Shown here: positions 25,725-35,260 of the stretch, in pieces | Layout: each line of letters begins with the position of its first letter | Numbering within the stretch: position 1 is the first letter of the stretch | Assembly (NCBI RefSeq): GCF_022812285.1 | Contig: NZ_CP093300.1 | Location: 2,356,001 to 2,420,000 of the forward strand | DNA length: 64,000 nt | Direction: 5' to 3' | Source of the DNA: Alkalihalobacillus sp. LMS39 | GTDB taxonomy: Bacteria > Bacillota > Bacilli > Bacillales > Bacillaceae_F | The notes under the pieces: model-generated | What the model was told of the DNA's origin: nothing | The model's input: the letters and a program-made list of their open reading frames with translations, nothing else | The model's database searches: none | Position numbers and translations under genes: made by a program

Positions 25725-26594
25725 ATGCATGTAAAGTTAGTCGAGAACTACAAGGAGAATGACATTTTACGGGAAAGTTTTTTTCATTTAGCTAGACAAA
25801 CATTTAACATTGATTTTCAACCGTGGTTTAAAGCAGGATTTTGGAATGACCGATACGAATGTCATTCCTTTGTTTCCGACGAGCAAATAGTAGCAAACGT
25901 ATCCGTTAATAAACAGCGTCTCTTCATAAATTCTAAAATACATAACGTTATTCAAATTGGTACTGTTATGACACAACCTGAGTTTCAAAACCATGGATTA
26001 GCAAAAACACTGATGAATTATGTACTCGATAAGTATCATAGCGAATATGATGGCTTTCTTTTATTCGCTAACCAAACAGTATTAGACTTTTATCCGAAGT
26101 TTGGATTTACTACTGCTCTAGAAACAAAATACTCTGTTGTAATGGAACATAACCCAAATCGCAAACCACATCTTAAATTAAATCCATTTATAAAAGAAGA
26201 TATTACGTTATTATTAGATTTTTATCATAACAGAATACTTTCTCACTTTGACGTATTAGATACGGAATATCTTTTTGCCTTTTATTGTTTAACTGTATTT
26301 CCATCCGATATTTACTTTTTCAAAGACTTACATGCTATTGTTATATATAAAGAAGAACAAGAGACGATTCATCTGTATGCTGTGTTAAGTAAACAAAAAA
26401 TCGAACTTCGAGTTGTCATTGAAGCTATAAGTTCAGCAAAGAAAACAAATATCGTTTTTCATTTTACCCCTTCATTTCCTGACTGTGAAGCTGTAGCTCA
26501 TACGAGTACGAATGAAAATGACGTGTTTTATATGAAATCATCTTCGATTCACTTACCAGAAGAATGGAAGTTTCCGTTTGTAGGGCATGCGTAA
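25725..26594 (+). CDS. GNAT acetyltransferase, Eis-like two-domain type
   Basis: This is a 289-residue protein. The N-terminal GNAT domain shows the acetyl-CoA-binding motif TVMTQPEFQNHGLAKTLMNYV near residues 84-104 and the downstream FYPKFGFTTALE. The longer C-terminal half resembles the second domain of Eis-type acetyltransferases. GAGGCGA precedes the ATG. It follows the TetR gene closely and may belong to the same unit. The acceptor substrate is unknown. Confidence 0.82.
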   Translation: MHVKLVENYKENDILRESFFHLARQTFNIDFQPWFKAGFWNDRYECHSFVSDEQIVANVSVNKQRLFINSKIHNVIQIGTVMTQPEFQNHGLAKTLMNYVLDKYHSEYDGFLLFANQTVLDFYPKFGFTTALETKYSVVMEHNPNRKPHLKLNPFIKEDITLLLDFYHNRILSHFDVLDTEYLFAFYCLTVFPSDIYFFKDLHAIVIYKEEQETIHLYAVLSKQKIELRVVIEAISSAKKTNIVFHFTPSFPDCEAVAHTSTNENDVFYMKSSSIHLPEEWKFPFVGHA

Positions 26595-26672
26595 ATGGAA
26601 AAGTGATAGGTGTAAATGACAAAGTGCATGTACATACTGGTTAATAAAGTTGTTCGGTGTTAGGAGGTAGTT

Positions 26673-27068
26673 ATGCGTTTAATTTGGGTAGGATTGCTAT
26701 TTCTAGTTTTTATCAGCATCATTTCAACAGATCAAGGTCAATCTGTTTTCACAAATTTTAAAGAAAAAGCGAGCGAAGTGAAACGTTATGTTGATAATAT
26801 AGCGGGATATGAAAACAATGATGAAATTACAGAAAAACAAGTTGGGTTTGATATTCTAAATGAAGAGGGTAGTGTGAAGGAGCTTGAAGACCCATTTGGA
26901 ACTAAAGAAACACAGAATGAATTCCAGCTTCCGATTGAACTTCTTGCAAAACTATCAATGGAAGACATGTTTGACTATGTAAACAAACTGCAACAAGAAT
27001 TACCAGAAGAAGAAATTGAAAAATTACAAGAGCTTATAACAGACTGGTTTTCGAATGAAGACAAATAA
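26673..27068 (+). CDS. Small membrane-anchored acidic protein, unknown
   Basis: This is a 131-residue protein. One N-terminal hydrophobic segment (about 3-18, RLIWVGLLFLVFISII) could be an anchor or uncleaved signal, followed by an acidic, helical extracytoplasmic region rich in Glu and ending SMEDMFDYVNKLQQELPEEE. AGGAGG precedes the ATG. A bidirectional terminator follows at once. No family is recognised. Confidence 0.65.
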   Translation: MRLIWVGLLFLVFISIISTDQGQSVFTNFKEKASEVKRYVDNIAGYENNDEITEKQVGFDILNEEGSVKELEDPFGTKETQNEFQLPIELLAKLSMEDMFDYVNKLQQELPEEEIEKLQELITDWFSNEDK

Positions 27069-27070
27069 AA

Positions 27071-27102
27071 AACAACGGGTCACTTGTGACTCGTTGTTTT
27101 TA
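27071..27102. terminator. Bidirectional terminator
   Basis: Arms 27071-27083 and 27086-27098 pair over 13 bases with one mismatch, flanked by A and T runs, between convergent genes. Confidence 0.85.
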
Positions 27103-27498
27103 TTTCTTTCGTTTAATAATAAATCCATTATCTATTTTTTCAAAGCCGATATGTGGATAATAATCCATGGCAGTTGGTGAAGAAAGTAAGAGTAGTGCAA
27201 CTTCCTCGCTTAACTCGTTTTGTAATAATTCAATTAATTTTTTTCCAATTCCATTACTTTGATAACGTTTATCTACAGCTAGGTCTGATAAATAACAGCA
27301 ATAGCTATAATCAGTTAAAGCACGAGCTACTCCAATTACCTGATCGTTGTGCCAGGCCGTAATCAAAATATCTGCTTCGTTTAGCATTTTCTCTAAACGA
27401 GTTACATCTTCTACAGGTCTGCGAATGCCAGATGCAGAAAACACTGTCGCTAACTCGTTAGCGTTAATAGGCTCATTGATTTTATAGTTTATTTTCAT
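27100..27498 (-). CDS. GNAT family N-acetyltransferase
   Basis: This is a 132-residue single-domain acetyltransferase. The acetyl-CoA-binding motif YLSDLAVDKRYQSNGIGKKLIE and the final YYPHIGFEKIDNGF are standard for GNAT. I chose ATG 27498 after AGAGGTTAAA on the minus strand, since the upstream in-frame ATG lacks a ribosome site. It is a single gene, convergent with the small membrane-anchored protein. Substrate unknown. Confidence 0.88.
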   Translation of the reverse strand: MKINYKINEPINANELATVFSASGIRRPVEDVTRLEKMLNEADILITAWHNDQVIGVARALTDYSYCCYLSDLAVDKRYQSNGIGKKLIELLQNELSEEVALLLLSSPTAMDYYPHIGFEKIDNGFIIKRKK

Positions 27499-27630
27499 TT
27501 TAACCTCTAACCCTCCAACATAATTATTCAATATTTTCTTTATTATCCCAAAAGAAACGAAAGAAAACTAGCAATTAATTACATAGATTTTCAACAAAAG
27601 TACATATGCTACTAAAATGATCCAATTTTC

Positions 27631-27639
27631 TGTTATAAT
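27631..27639 (+). promoter_or_regulatory. Extended -10 promoter of the kinase/CheR operon
   Basis: TGTTATAAT (TATAAT at 27634-27639) is an extended -10 element 65 bases before the kinase ATG. The -35 region is weak. Confidence 0.5.
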
Positions 27640-27703
27640 CATAGGAAGATAGTAGATTTCATTACATATTTGGACATGAAAATACGATGAGAAAGGTGAC
27701 ATA

Positions 27704-30430
27704 ATGAAAGTAAAAACAAAATTATACTTAGGGTTTGGCTTTATACTAATCATTTTATTACTTCTCGCAAGTTATATGCTATTCACCCTAAATCAACAAC
27801 ATAAGTTTATGGAAGAGATTGTTCAAGAAAACTATGAACGTGTTAAACTTGTAAATTCTTTAAAAGGTGACACCCTTACAACTGGTAGAGAAATTAGGGA
27901 GTTATTACTTCTAGATAATCAAGAGGATACGATTGAAAAGATTAGTCAAATACATACTTTACGTGAGAATACCACCACAACGATTGAATCATTATTGTTA
28001 GTTCCTTCTATAAATGCCCAAACAAGGGAAACGCTAATTAGTCTTCGATCACATAATCAAGCCTATAGTGATTTTATTGAAAGTATTATAGATGAAGTAT
28101 CAAATGGTAGTAAAGACAGTGCAATACAATTACTCATGAATGATACAACGAATATACGACAAGTTATTGTAACTGAAATTGAGAAATTTACTTCTTATGA
28201 AGAAGAACTTATGAACCAGTCATTACAAGAATCTGAACAAGCCTATCAAGTAACATTTACTGCTCTCATTATTATTGTAATCGTCTGTGTTGCTTTAGTA
28301 CTTGGAGTTAGCATCTCTGTAGTAAAAAGTATATCAACAAGCATTAATAAAGTTAGACAAGTAATGACAAATGTTACGAACATCAAAGATGGGAATTTTC
28401 CTCGGGTTGAGGTGAATGCAAAAGATGAAATTGGTGAAATAGGGTTGGCCTATAATGAAATGGCCAATTCGCTTGAAACGAGTTTTCAACATGAACAAGA
28501 ATTGAAGCTTTCATTACAAGAGGAAAACTGGATAAAGACAAAACATACGGAGTTGGCTATCGAGTTTCAAGGGATTCAAGATTTGGAAGAATTCGGACAG
28601 TTGTTTCTTTGTAAAGTTTCACCATTAGTTCAAGCCAGTTACAGTGCTTTTTATGTGACAAATGGAAGTGGTGCTATGAACAGGATTGCTGCTTATGCTG
28701 GAAATGGGGAAGATATACCGCATGTAAAGTTTGACATTGGAGAAGGACTTGTCGGCCAATGTGCAAAAGATAAACAAACCTTATCGTTTGAAACATTACC
28801 TAGTAATTATATTGTAACTAAATCTGGACTTGGCCAAGCAAATCCAACGACATTGCTTTTACTTCCAATTGAATTTGAAGGGGACATTTACGGCGTATTG
28901 GAAATTGCAAAGTTTGAACCCTTTACATCAATTGAGAACCGACTACTTCAGCAAGTATGTGAAACTTCTGGATCAAGTATTGACCGAATATTAGACCATA
29001 TGAGAATTGAAGAACTTCTATCAGAGTCACAAACGTTAACAGAAGAATTACAAACGCAGTCAGAAGAGCTTCAACAACAACAAGAAGAGCTCCGTTTAAT
29101 TAATGAACAGCTCCATGAACAATATAAGAAATCAGATGACAAGACGAAAGAATTACAGCGTATTAAAGAAGACCTTGAAGAAAAAAATCGAGGCATTAAA
29201 TTAAGTTCTAAATATAAATCAGAGTTTTTAGCAAACATGTCACATGAATTGCGAACACCTTTAAACAGCATGTTGATTTTATCGCAAATGCTTGCTCAAA
29301 ATACGGAAGGAAATTTATCAGAAAAGCAAATTGAACATGCGCATACGATTTATTCTTCAGGTACAGATTTATTAGATTTAATTAATGACATTTTAGATTT
29401 ATCAAAAATTGAATCAGGTAAATTTGAAGTTTATCCGGAAGAAGTCCTTTTAACTGACATCGAAGCCTTTGTGAAACGGCAGTTTTTACCTGTTTCTAGA
29501 CATAAGGGGGTCTATTTCTCAATCGATGTACATTCTGACGCACCAACTATTTTATTTACTGATGATCAACGTCTAAAACAAATATTAAAGAATTTATTAT
29601 CAAATGCCTTCAAATTTACAAATGAAGGTGGGGTCACTCTTAGAATTAGTCAAGGCTTAGGCAGTGATTCACGTTCGAAAATTAAATTTACTGTGATTGA
29701 TACAGGTATTGGCATTGCCAAGGATAAACTAGAAAGTATTTTTGAAGCATTCTATCAAAGTGATGGCACAACGTCGCGAAAATATGGTGGTACGGGCTTA
29801 GGTTTATCAATTTGTAGAGATTTAGCAACTCGTTTAGGTGGGTTTATTGAAGTTGAGAGCATCGAAGGACAAGGTAGCTCATTTACTTTACACTTACCTG
29901 ACTTTGAAGGGTTGCCAGGACTGACAAGTTCAGACATTGAAGTAGCTGCTTCAGAAGAAATAGTGGGAGATGAGAAAGAGGTTGAGGAAGAGAGTGTCGA
30001 AGTGGAAGCGCAACAAGAAGAAGTTGAGTCAAAGCACCTTCTCGAAAATAAAGTTGTGTTAGTCGTTGATGATGATATGAGAAATGTGTTTGCTTTAACG
30101 ACTGCATTAGAGTCTCAAAAGATGGATGTCCTATTTGCGGAAAACGGTAAGGAAGCTATTCATATGTTAGAAGAAAATGATGCGATTGACATTGTATTAA
30201 TGGATATTATGATGCCAGAAATGAATGGTTTTGATGCGATGAGAGAAATCCGGAAAAAAGAACAATTTGAGCATTTACCGATTATTGCTTTAACGGCAAA
30301 AGCAATGAAAACAGATAAAGAAAAATGTATTAATGCTGGTGCATCAGATTATATAAGTAAACCAGTGAATATCGAACAACTCGTGTCATTAATTAAAGTT
30401 TGGCTTTATAATGAGGGTGAGAGACATTGA
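27704..30430 (+). CDS. Hybrid sensor histidine kinase (HAMP-GAF-HisKA-HATPase-REC)
   Basis: This is a 908-residue membrane kinase. Membrane helices at about 6-28 and 183-207 flank a helical extracellular sensor. HAMP follows (about 208-262), then GAF (about 285-430) and a Gln/Glu-rich coiled coil. HisKA has MSHELRTPLNS near 512, with the phospho-His. The ATPase domain has NLLSNAFKF, DTGIGI and GGTGLGLSI. A C-terminal receiver has VLMDIMMP near 832. All catalytic residues are present. The stop overlaps the next start (TGATG), so it is coupled to a CheR gene. It probably passes an extracellular cue through a phosphorelay; the signal is unknown. Confidence 0.92.
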   Translation: MKVKTKLYLGFGFILIILLLLASYMLFTLNQQHKFMEEIVQENYERVKLVNSLKGDTLTTGREIRELLLLDNQEDTIEKISQIHTLRENTTTTIESLLLVPSINAQTRETLISLRSHNQAYSDFIESIIDEVSNGSKDSAIQLLMNDTTNIRQVIVTEIEKFTSYEEELMNQSLQESEQAYQVTFTALIIIVIVCVALVLGVSISVVKSISTSINKVRQVMTNVTNIKDGNFPRVEVNAKDEIGEIGLAYNEMANSLETSFQHEQELKLSLQEENWIKTKHTELAIEFQGIQDLEEFGQLFLCKVSPLVQASYSAFYVTNGSGAMNRIAAYAGNGEDIPHVKFDIGEGLVGQCAKDKQTLSFETLPSNYIVTKSGLGQANPTTLLLLPIEFEGDIYGVLEIAKFEPFTSIENRLLQQVCETSGSSIDRILDHMRIEELLSESQTLTEELQTQSEELQQQQEELRLINEQLHEQYKKSDDKTKELQRIKEDLEEKNRGIKLSSKYKSEFLANMSHELRTPLNSMLILSQMLAQNTEGNLSEKQIEHAHTIYSSGTDLLDLINDILDLSKIESGKFEVYPEEVLLTDIEAFVKRQFLPVSRHKGVYFSIDVHSDAPTILFTDDQRLKQILKNLLSNAFKFTNEGGVTLRISQGLGSDSRSKIKFTVIDTGIGIAKDKLESIFEAFYQSDGTTSRKYGGTGLGLSICRDLATRLGGFIEVESIEGQGSSFTLHLPDFEGLPGLTSSDIEVAASEEIVGDEKEVEEESVEVEAQQEEVESKHLLENKVVLVVDDDMRNVFALTTALESQKMDVLFAENGKEAIHMLEENDAIDIVLMDIMMPEMNGFDAMREIRKKEQFEHLPIIALTAKAMKTDKEKCINAGASDYISKPVNIEQLVSLIKVWLYNEGERH

Positions 30431-31278
30431 TGATAGTAGAAAATTCAACGAAAAGTGAGCTTGAAAAAATCGAAATAGAATTACTACTTGATGGGATTTA
30501 TCGTTATTATGGTTTTGATTTTCGTGACTATGCGTTTTCGTCCATTCGAAGACGCATCGTCAATAGAAAACAAGTCGAAGGGTTGAATTCCATATCTGAA
30601 TTACAGGCAAAAGTCCTTCATCAACAAGAATACTTAGATCGATTATTAAATGATCTCTCGATTAATGTAACAGAAATGTTTCGGGACCCTACGTTTTTTA
30701 AATCATTTCGCGAAAATGTCGTACCGCATTTACGAAAATTACCTTTTATCCGAATATGGCATGCTGGATGTTCTTCTGGTGAAGAAGCTTATTCCATGGC
30801 GATTTTACTAAAAGAAGAAGGTTTGTATGATAAAGCTAAAATTTACGCAACAGATATGAATGAAGATATTTTAGAACGGGCGGCAGAAGGGAAAATTTCT
30901 TTTCAGCAAATGCAATTATATACAAAAAACTATCATCAAGCAGGTGGAATGCAAGAGTTCTCAGAGTATTATACGGCATATCAAGATTATGTGAAGCTCC
31001 ATCCTTCTTTAAGAAAAAATATGGTGTTTGCTCATCATAACTTGGCTACGGATTATTCTTTTAATGAGTTCCATGTCGTAATCTGTAGAAATGTTATGAT
31101 TTATTTCAATAAACATTTAACTGACCGAGTCTATGATCTTATTTATCGTAGTTTAAGTGAAGGAGGGTTTCTAGGGTTAGGAAGCAAAGAGGCGATGACA
31201 GGAAACGAACAGGCAAACTTATATCGTGAGATTGATTCTGCTGAAAAGATTTACCAAAAAGCTTCTACACTTGACTAA
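30430..31278 (+). CDS. CheR-type SAM-dependent methyltransferase
   Basis: This is a 282-residue protein with the CheR layout: a short helical N-terminal domain, then a Rossmann methyltransferase domain with IWHAGCSSGEEAYSMAILL (SAM motif I) near residues 108-126, YATDMNEDIL and VVICRNVMIYF. CheR enzymes methylate glutamates in sensory proteins. Here it lies between two kinase genes rather than in a chemotaxis cluster, and no CheB methylesterase is adjacent. It may modify or scaffold the sensor kinase. ATG 30430 overlaps the kinase stop. Confidence 0.9.
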   Translation: MIVENSTKSELEKIEIELLLDGIYRYYGFDFRDYAFSSIRRRIVNRKQVEGLNSISELQAKVLHQQEYLDRLLNDLSINVTEMFRDPTFFKSFRENVVPHLRKLPFIRIWHAGCSSGEEAYSMAILLKEEGLYDKAKIYATDMNEDILERAAEGKISFQQMQLYTKNYHQAGGMQEFSEYYTAYQDYVKLHPSLRKNMVFAHHNLATDYSFNEFHVVICRNVMIYFNKHLTDRVYDLIYRSLSEGGFLGLGSKEAMTGNEQANLYREIDSAEKIYQKASTLD

Positions 31279-31295
31279 AGGGGGTTAATGTAAAC

Positions 31296-31361
31296 ATGGC
31301 ACCAACAGATTCGCTCTGGGTATGGAAAAAGATACAAAAGAAACAGAGGGATAAAGCATGA
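31296..31361 (+). CDS. Possible 21-residue leader-like ORF
   Basis: A 21-codon frame opens at ATG 31296 after AAAGGGGG (spacing about 11) and ends in TGA overlapping the next ATG (ATGA at 31358-31361). The peptide has two Trp and a basic tail. It could couple translation to the downstream kinase, or be a remnant of a lost gene. It could also be chance. Confidence 0.25.
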   Translation: MAPTDSLWVWKKIQKKQRDKA

Positions 31362-32935
31362 GTGATAATAATAAAGTGAACATTTTAATGGTAGATGACC
31401 GGCCAGAAAATTTAATGGCATTAGAAGCTGTACTTGTATCAGAAAACTATCATTTAATACGCGCGCAATCAGGTGAAGAAGCGTTACGATTTGTGCTTCA
31501 ATATGACATTGCTGTAATTTTAATGGATGTTCAAATGCCTGGGTTAAATGGGTTTGAAACGGCACAAATCATCAAGCAACGAAAAAGCTCACGACATATT
31601 CCGATATTGTTTATTACAGCGTTAAGCAAAGCGAATGAACATGTAAATAAAGGATATTCAAAAGGAGCAATTGACTACATATTTAAACCATTTAACCCAA
31701 ACATCTTGAAAAGTAAGGTAGAGGCCTTCGTGCAAATCCATTTAAAGCAAAAAGAAATTGAAATACAACGGAACTTATTAAAACAACAAACAATTGATTT
31801 AACGACGAAATCAAATAACCTTGAAATGATTATTCATGAAAAAACAAAAGAACTTGTTCGTTCCAACAAAGAATTACAAGTTTCCCAAGAACGTTTTCAA
31901 AAAGTATTTCAATTTAGTCCGAACTTAATGGCTATTCGGTCTTTGACAACTCACCATTATATTGATGTAAATCGGACGTGGTCAGAATTTACAGGATATG
32001 AGTTGAATGATATTATCGACCGTTCAGATAATTTTTTAAACATTAAATCGACGGATGGAAAAATGAATGATATGGTCGCATTTGACATGCAAGATTCTCT
32101 GTTTAATGAACGTGTTTCATTTGAAACTAAATCGGGCGAACTGCGTGAAGGGTTATTATCCACTGAACGAGCTATGATTAATGATGAACCATGTATCATT
32201 AGTACGATTACCGATATTACACAAAGAACGCAAATGGAAAAAGAAATCTCTCGTTTAGACAGGTTAAATCTAGTCGGAGAAATGGCAGCTGGAATTGCAC
32301 ATGAAATTAGAAATCCGATGACAACTGTTCTTGGATTTTTGCAGCTGATGAAAATTCAAGAAGAAATAAGACAACCACAAGAATATATTGATTTAATGAT
32401 TGACGAATTAAATAGGGCGAATGGTATCATAACTGAATTTTTAACATTTGCAAAAGACAAAACGGCCGACAAGAAAATCCAATCATTAAATGATGTCATT
32501 ATGAAGCTCCATCCTTTATTAAGAGCAGAAGCGTTAATGGGTAACAATACGATTGATTTAAAATTAGAAGAATGTACACCTTTATTTTTAGATGAAAAAG
32601 AAATTAGACAACTCATCTTAAATATTTGTTTAAATGGGTTAGAGGCTATGACTGAAGGTGGCACGCTGACAATTCAAACTTATAAAGAAGGACAAAGTGT
32701 TATTCTTGCCATTAAAGATCAAGGACCTGGAATTAAAAAAGAAGATTTGGAAAATATCGGGACGCCATTTTTCACTACGAAAGAGGACGGTACAGGCTTA
32801 GGGTTGGCGATTTGTTATAGTATTGCTTCAAGACATTCTGCGTGTATCGATATTAAAACAAGTCGTGAAGGAACATCATTTATTATTCGTTTTGAACAAA
32901 AAGAAGCTGAAATTGAATTAGAACCATCCCATTAA
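31358..32935 (+). CDS. Receiver-PAS-histidine kinase
   Basis: This is a 525-residue cytoplasmic protein. An N-terminal receiver (about 5-125) has VDDRPENL, phospho-Asp motif VILMDVQMP and KPFNP. A coiled linker and PAS domain (about 180-300) follow. HisKA has AHEIRNPM near 314, in the style of sporulation-type kinases, and the ATPase domain has NGLEAM, DQGPGI and GTGLGLAI. The receiver can accept phosphate from the upstream hybrid kinase and the kinase part can pass a new signal on, so the operon looks like a branched relay. The output regulator is not in the operon. Confidence 0.9.
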   Translation: MSDNNKVNILMVDDRPENLMALEAVLVSENYHLIRAQSGEEALRFVLQYDIAVILMDVQMPGLNGFETAQIIKQRKSSRHIPILFITALSKANEHVNKGYSKGAIDYIFKPFNPNILKSKVEAFVQIHLKQKEIEIQRNLLKQQTIDLTTKSNNLEMIIHEKTKELVRSNKELQVSQERFQKVFQFSPNLMAIRSLTTHHYIDVNRTWSEFTGYELNDIIDRSDNFLNIKSTDGKMNDMVAFDMQDSLFNERVSFETKSGELREGLLSTERAMINDEPCIISTITDITQRTQMEKEISRLDRLNLVGEMAAGIAHEIRNPMTTVLGFLQLMKIQEEIRQPQEYIDLMIDELNRANGIITEFLTFAKDKTADKKIQSLNDVIMKLHPLLRAEALMGNNTIDLKLEECTPLFLDEKEIRQLILNICLNGLEAMTEGGTLTIQTYKEGQSVILAIKDQGPGIKKEDLENIGTPFFTTKEDGTGLGLAICYSIASRHSACIDIKTSREGTSFIIRFEQKEAEIELEPSH

Positions 32936-32974
32936 AGGGAAGGTTCTATTTTGATTATACGAAAAGTGTATGAG

Positions 32975-33247
32975 TTAGTTTTTCCTTTGAAATTGACTTG
33001 TTGTTCTTTTAGCTCTTAGTCGATTTAACTTTTCTTCGACGGTTTTATTTTTTTCAATGGTTATGTCGGTTTGGAGTTGAAAGTTTACAGCTTTATGGTT
33101 AGTGAGTTCAAATGTTAGCCAACTGCCTTCTTTACTTCCTTGTGGCAATGATAAGATAGGTACGGTTATTTCCTTTTTCAGTTGTTCAATAACAATAACA
33201 GCATTTTGCTGGTCGACAATTCGGTCAATACAGCCGAGTAAACGCAT
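32975..33247 (-). CDS. DUF3006 family protein
   Basis: This is a 90-residue protein with the DUF3006 pattern: GCIDRIVDQQNAVIVIE at the start, a small beta-barrel-like core and a basic tail (NRLRAKRTTSQFQRKN). Its ATG follows the stop of the ComEC-like hydrolase with no gap (TAAATG). DUF3006 genes are often paired with ComEC-like metallo-hydrolases, which fits here. Its role is unknown. Confidence 0.88.
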   Translation of the reverse strand: MRLLGCIDRIVDQQNAVIVIEQLKKEITVPILSLPQGSKEGSWLTFELTNHKAVNFQLQTDITIEKNKTVEEKLNRLRAKRTTSQFQRKN

Positions 33248-34399
33248 TTATTCGCCTCCGATACATGCTTTGTTTTCTTCAAGGATATCAGCTAACCGAG
33301 CGGGTCCTATTCCATTAATTTTTGTTAACTCATCAAGGGACTCAATCGGTCTTAACTCGATCACATTAGCGGCTCTATTTTCTCCGATATGGATGATTTG
33401 TTCAATCTCTGTAAGTGAGGCTTGATTTAAGTTAATACAAGCAGTTATGTTGTCTGTTGTATTAGTTTGTTTTTGTTTATGTTCGATTTGACTCGTTCTT
33501 TCTGAAGTAATGTCATAGTTCGTTCCATTAGTGCGAACGATAATCGTTCCATGGATGTCTGTTCCGTAAAGTGCGATATCATTGGATAGAACGCGGTCTA
33601 TCACCTCTTGATGGGGGTGACCATAAGAATTTCCACTACCTGCCGAATAAATCGCTACTTCAGGATTTATGGCTTTGAGGAATTCGGAACTTGTTGATGT
33701 GTTTGATCCATGGTGACCCAATTGAAGAAACGTTGATTCTACTTCTAGATTGTTGTTTATGATTTCGTTTTCTGTTTCATGTTCGGCATCTCCGGTAAAC
33801 ATAAATGTCACATCTCCATATACGGCCCGTAGTGAAATTGAGCTTTTATGTACATCTCCAGTTCGTTTTTCAGGATTCACGATTTCAAGAATGAGTGGGC
33901 CAATGTCATAATTATCTCCAGCTCTAGGTTCATGATAACTAACCCCTGTAGATTCGAGCGCATCGAGAACACGAGAAAACGTATCAGAAGCTACCATTTC
34001 GCCGGACATCCAAACTTCTCCTACATCGAGTGTCATTAAAATTTGGTCAATTTGTCCAATATGGTCAGCATGAGGATGAGTGCCTATTAAAATATCAAGA
34101 TGGGTAATGTTGTTTTTGTCTAGGTAGTCTAGTACATCTGTCCGATTCCAATTTCCCGCATCAATTAATATTCGATAATCGATGCCGTCAGAGGAGTATT
34201 CAAATAATGTTGCATCAGCTTGGCCAACATCGATGTAATGAACGATTAGTTCAGGTTTATCAATCGTATCGGTACTTTCACTTTGAGTACTTTGTTGTTG
34301 TGGCTCAGGTGCAATATTTACTTCCTCTTGAAAAGTACAAGCGCTTAAGAGGAAAGTAAGAAAAAGAAATAATGTATTTTTTATCATGTTGTCATTCAT
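33248..34399 (-). CDS. Secreted lipoprotein with ComEC-like metallo-hydrolase and HhH domain
   Basis: This is a 383-residue exported protein. A signal peptide ends in a lipobox (LLSACTF), so it should be lipid-anchored outside. The metallo-beta-lactamase domain has GTHPHADHIGQ near residue 104, MFTGDAEHE and LGHHGSNTSTS, the set seen in the ComEC C-terminal nuclease domain. The last 65 residues form a helix-hairpin-helix pair (INLNQASLTEIEQI, INGIGPARLADIL) as in ComEA DNA-binding proteins. The combination suggests a surface nuclease that acts on DNA. It is coupled to the DUF3006 gene. Confidence 0.88.
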   Translation of the reverse strand: MNDNMIKNTLFLFLTFLLSACTFQEEVNIAPEPQQQSTQSESTDTIDKPELIVHYIDVGQADATLFEYSSDGIDYRILIDAGNWNRTDVLDYLDKNNITHLDILIGTHPHADHIGQIDQILMTLDVGEVWMSGEMVASDTFSRVLDALESTGVSYHEPRAGDNYDIGPLILEIVNPEKRTGDVHKSSISLRAVYGDVTFMFTGDAEHETENEIINNNLEVESTFLQLGHHGSNTSTSSEFLKAINPEVAIYSAGSGNSYGHPHQEVIDRVLSNDIALYGTDIHGTIIVRTNGTNYDITSERTSQIEHKQKQTNTTDNITACINLNQASLTEIEQIIHIGENRAANVIELRPIESLDELTKINGIGPARLADILEENKACIGGE

Positions 34400-34430
34400 T
34401 GCCTTTCAGGTTAGTCTACCACTACTAGTT

Positions 34431-35120
34431 TTATTCCTTCATTAACGCTTGCATTTGAGCAAAAAAATCTTCATTATATGCCGTTATATGATGAACACGC
34501 GCTTTGTTTAAGGGTATATCCTGTTTACAACCTCTTGCTATACATGGTACTGTTTCCTGCTCTTTCTTTATTAAATATTGTTTTCTTTTTTTACATGACG
34601 GACAAGTCGCACTAATAAGATGAACTTTCGGTTTTTTGGAAAAAGCACCTTTCGTTATATCTTTTGTTTCTTTTGATAGTTCTTGAAACAATACCGCGTT
34701 TGTAGCTGCCCGACCTGTTCGCTTTACAAGTGTATCGAGCTTCAATTGTGGTTTAGGATTTCGGACAGGTCGTTTAATGACTTTAATCACATCATATTCG
34801 TCGATCTCTAATAATCCGTACCCAATAGGGATTTCTTCTTTTTGAAGTAATCCAACAGGTGTCAGAATATAAGCATAGTTTGCAAGAGCATGATAGCCGT
34901 AATTGGCATGGAGAACTTCGTCTCGTTTAAAGTCTTCTTTTGTTACTTTCACTTCAATAATACGTGCTTCTTTCCTTTCTAAATTAATGCCTAGCGCATC
35001 CGCTTTCAGCCGCTTTCTTCGTATGAACAGTTTTACTTCGTTCGCACATAAATCTGTCATCTTATCTTTTAGCCAATAAAGAGCTTGCCTTTTTAAATGT
35101 TCATGAAGCTGACTTTCCAT
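34431..35120 (-). CDS. MmcB-like nuclease-fold protein with zinc ribbon
   Basis: This is a 229-residue protein. The N-terminal half holds LKADALGIN followed by RIIEVKVTKEDFKRD, matching the D-(x)n-ExK core of PD-(D/E)xK nuclease-like proteins of the MmcB type. The C-terminal part has CPSCKK and, after a spacer, CIARGC, a four-cysteine zinc ribbon. I chose ATG 35120 after AAAGGAAA; the 22-residue longer frame starts without a ribosome site. MmcB proteins are linked to DNA repair. It sits beside a DNA-related surface hydrolase, though in a separate unit. Activity is inferred from motifs. Confidence 0.7.
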   Translation of the reverse strand: MESQLHEHLKRQALYWLKDKMTDLCANEVKLFIRRKRLKADALGINLERKEARIIEVKVTKEDFKRDEVLHANYGYHALANYAYILTPVGLLQKEEIPIGYGLLEIDEYDVIKVIKRPVRNPKPQLKLDTLVKRTGRAATNAVLFQELSKETKDITKGAFSKKPKVHLISATCPSCKKRKQYLIKKEQETVPCIARGCKQDIPLNKARVHHITAYNEDFFAQMQALMKE

Positions 35121-35260
35121 TGTTGAGTTTCCTTTCTTGTCTTTTGTATTATCATAACAAAAATCATTGTCATTGTGGGATTTCATTGTAATTTCGCATG
35201 TATGACAAAAAAAAGAGAGGTTACACTACGAACAGGATTGGTGGAAAGAAGGAGGATAAA

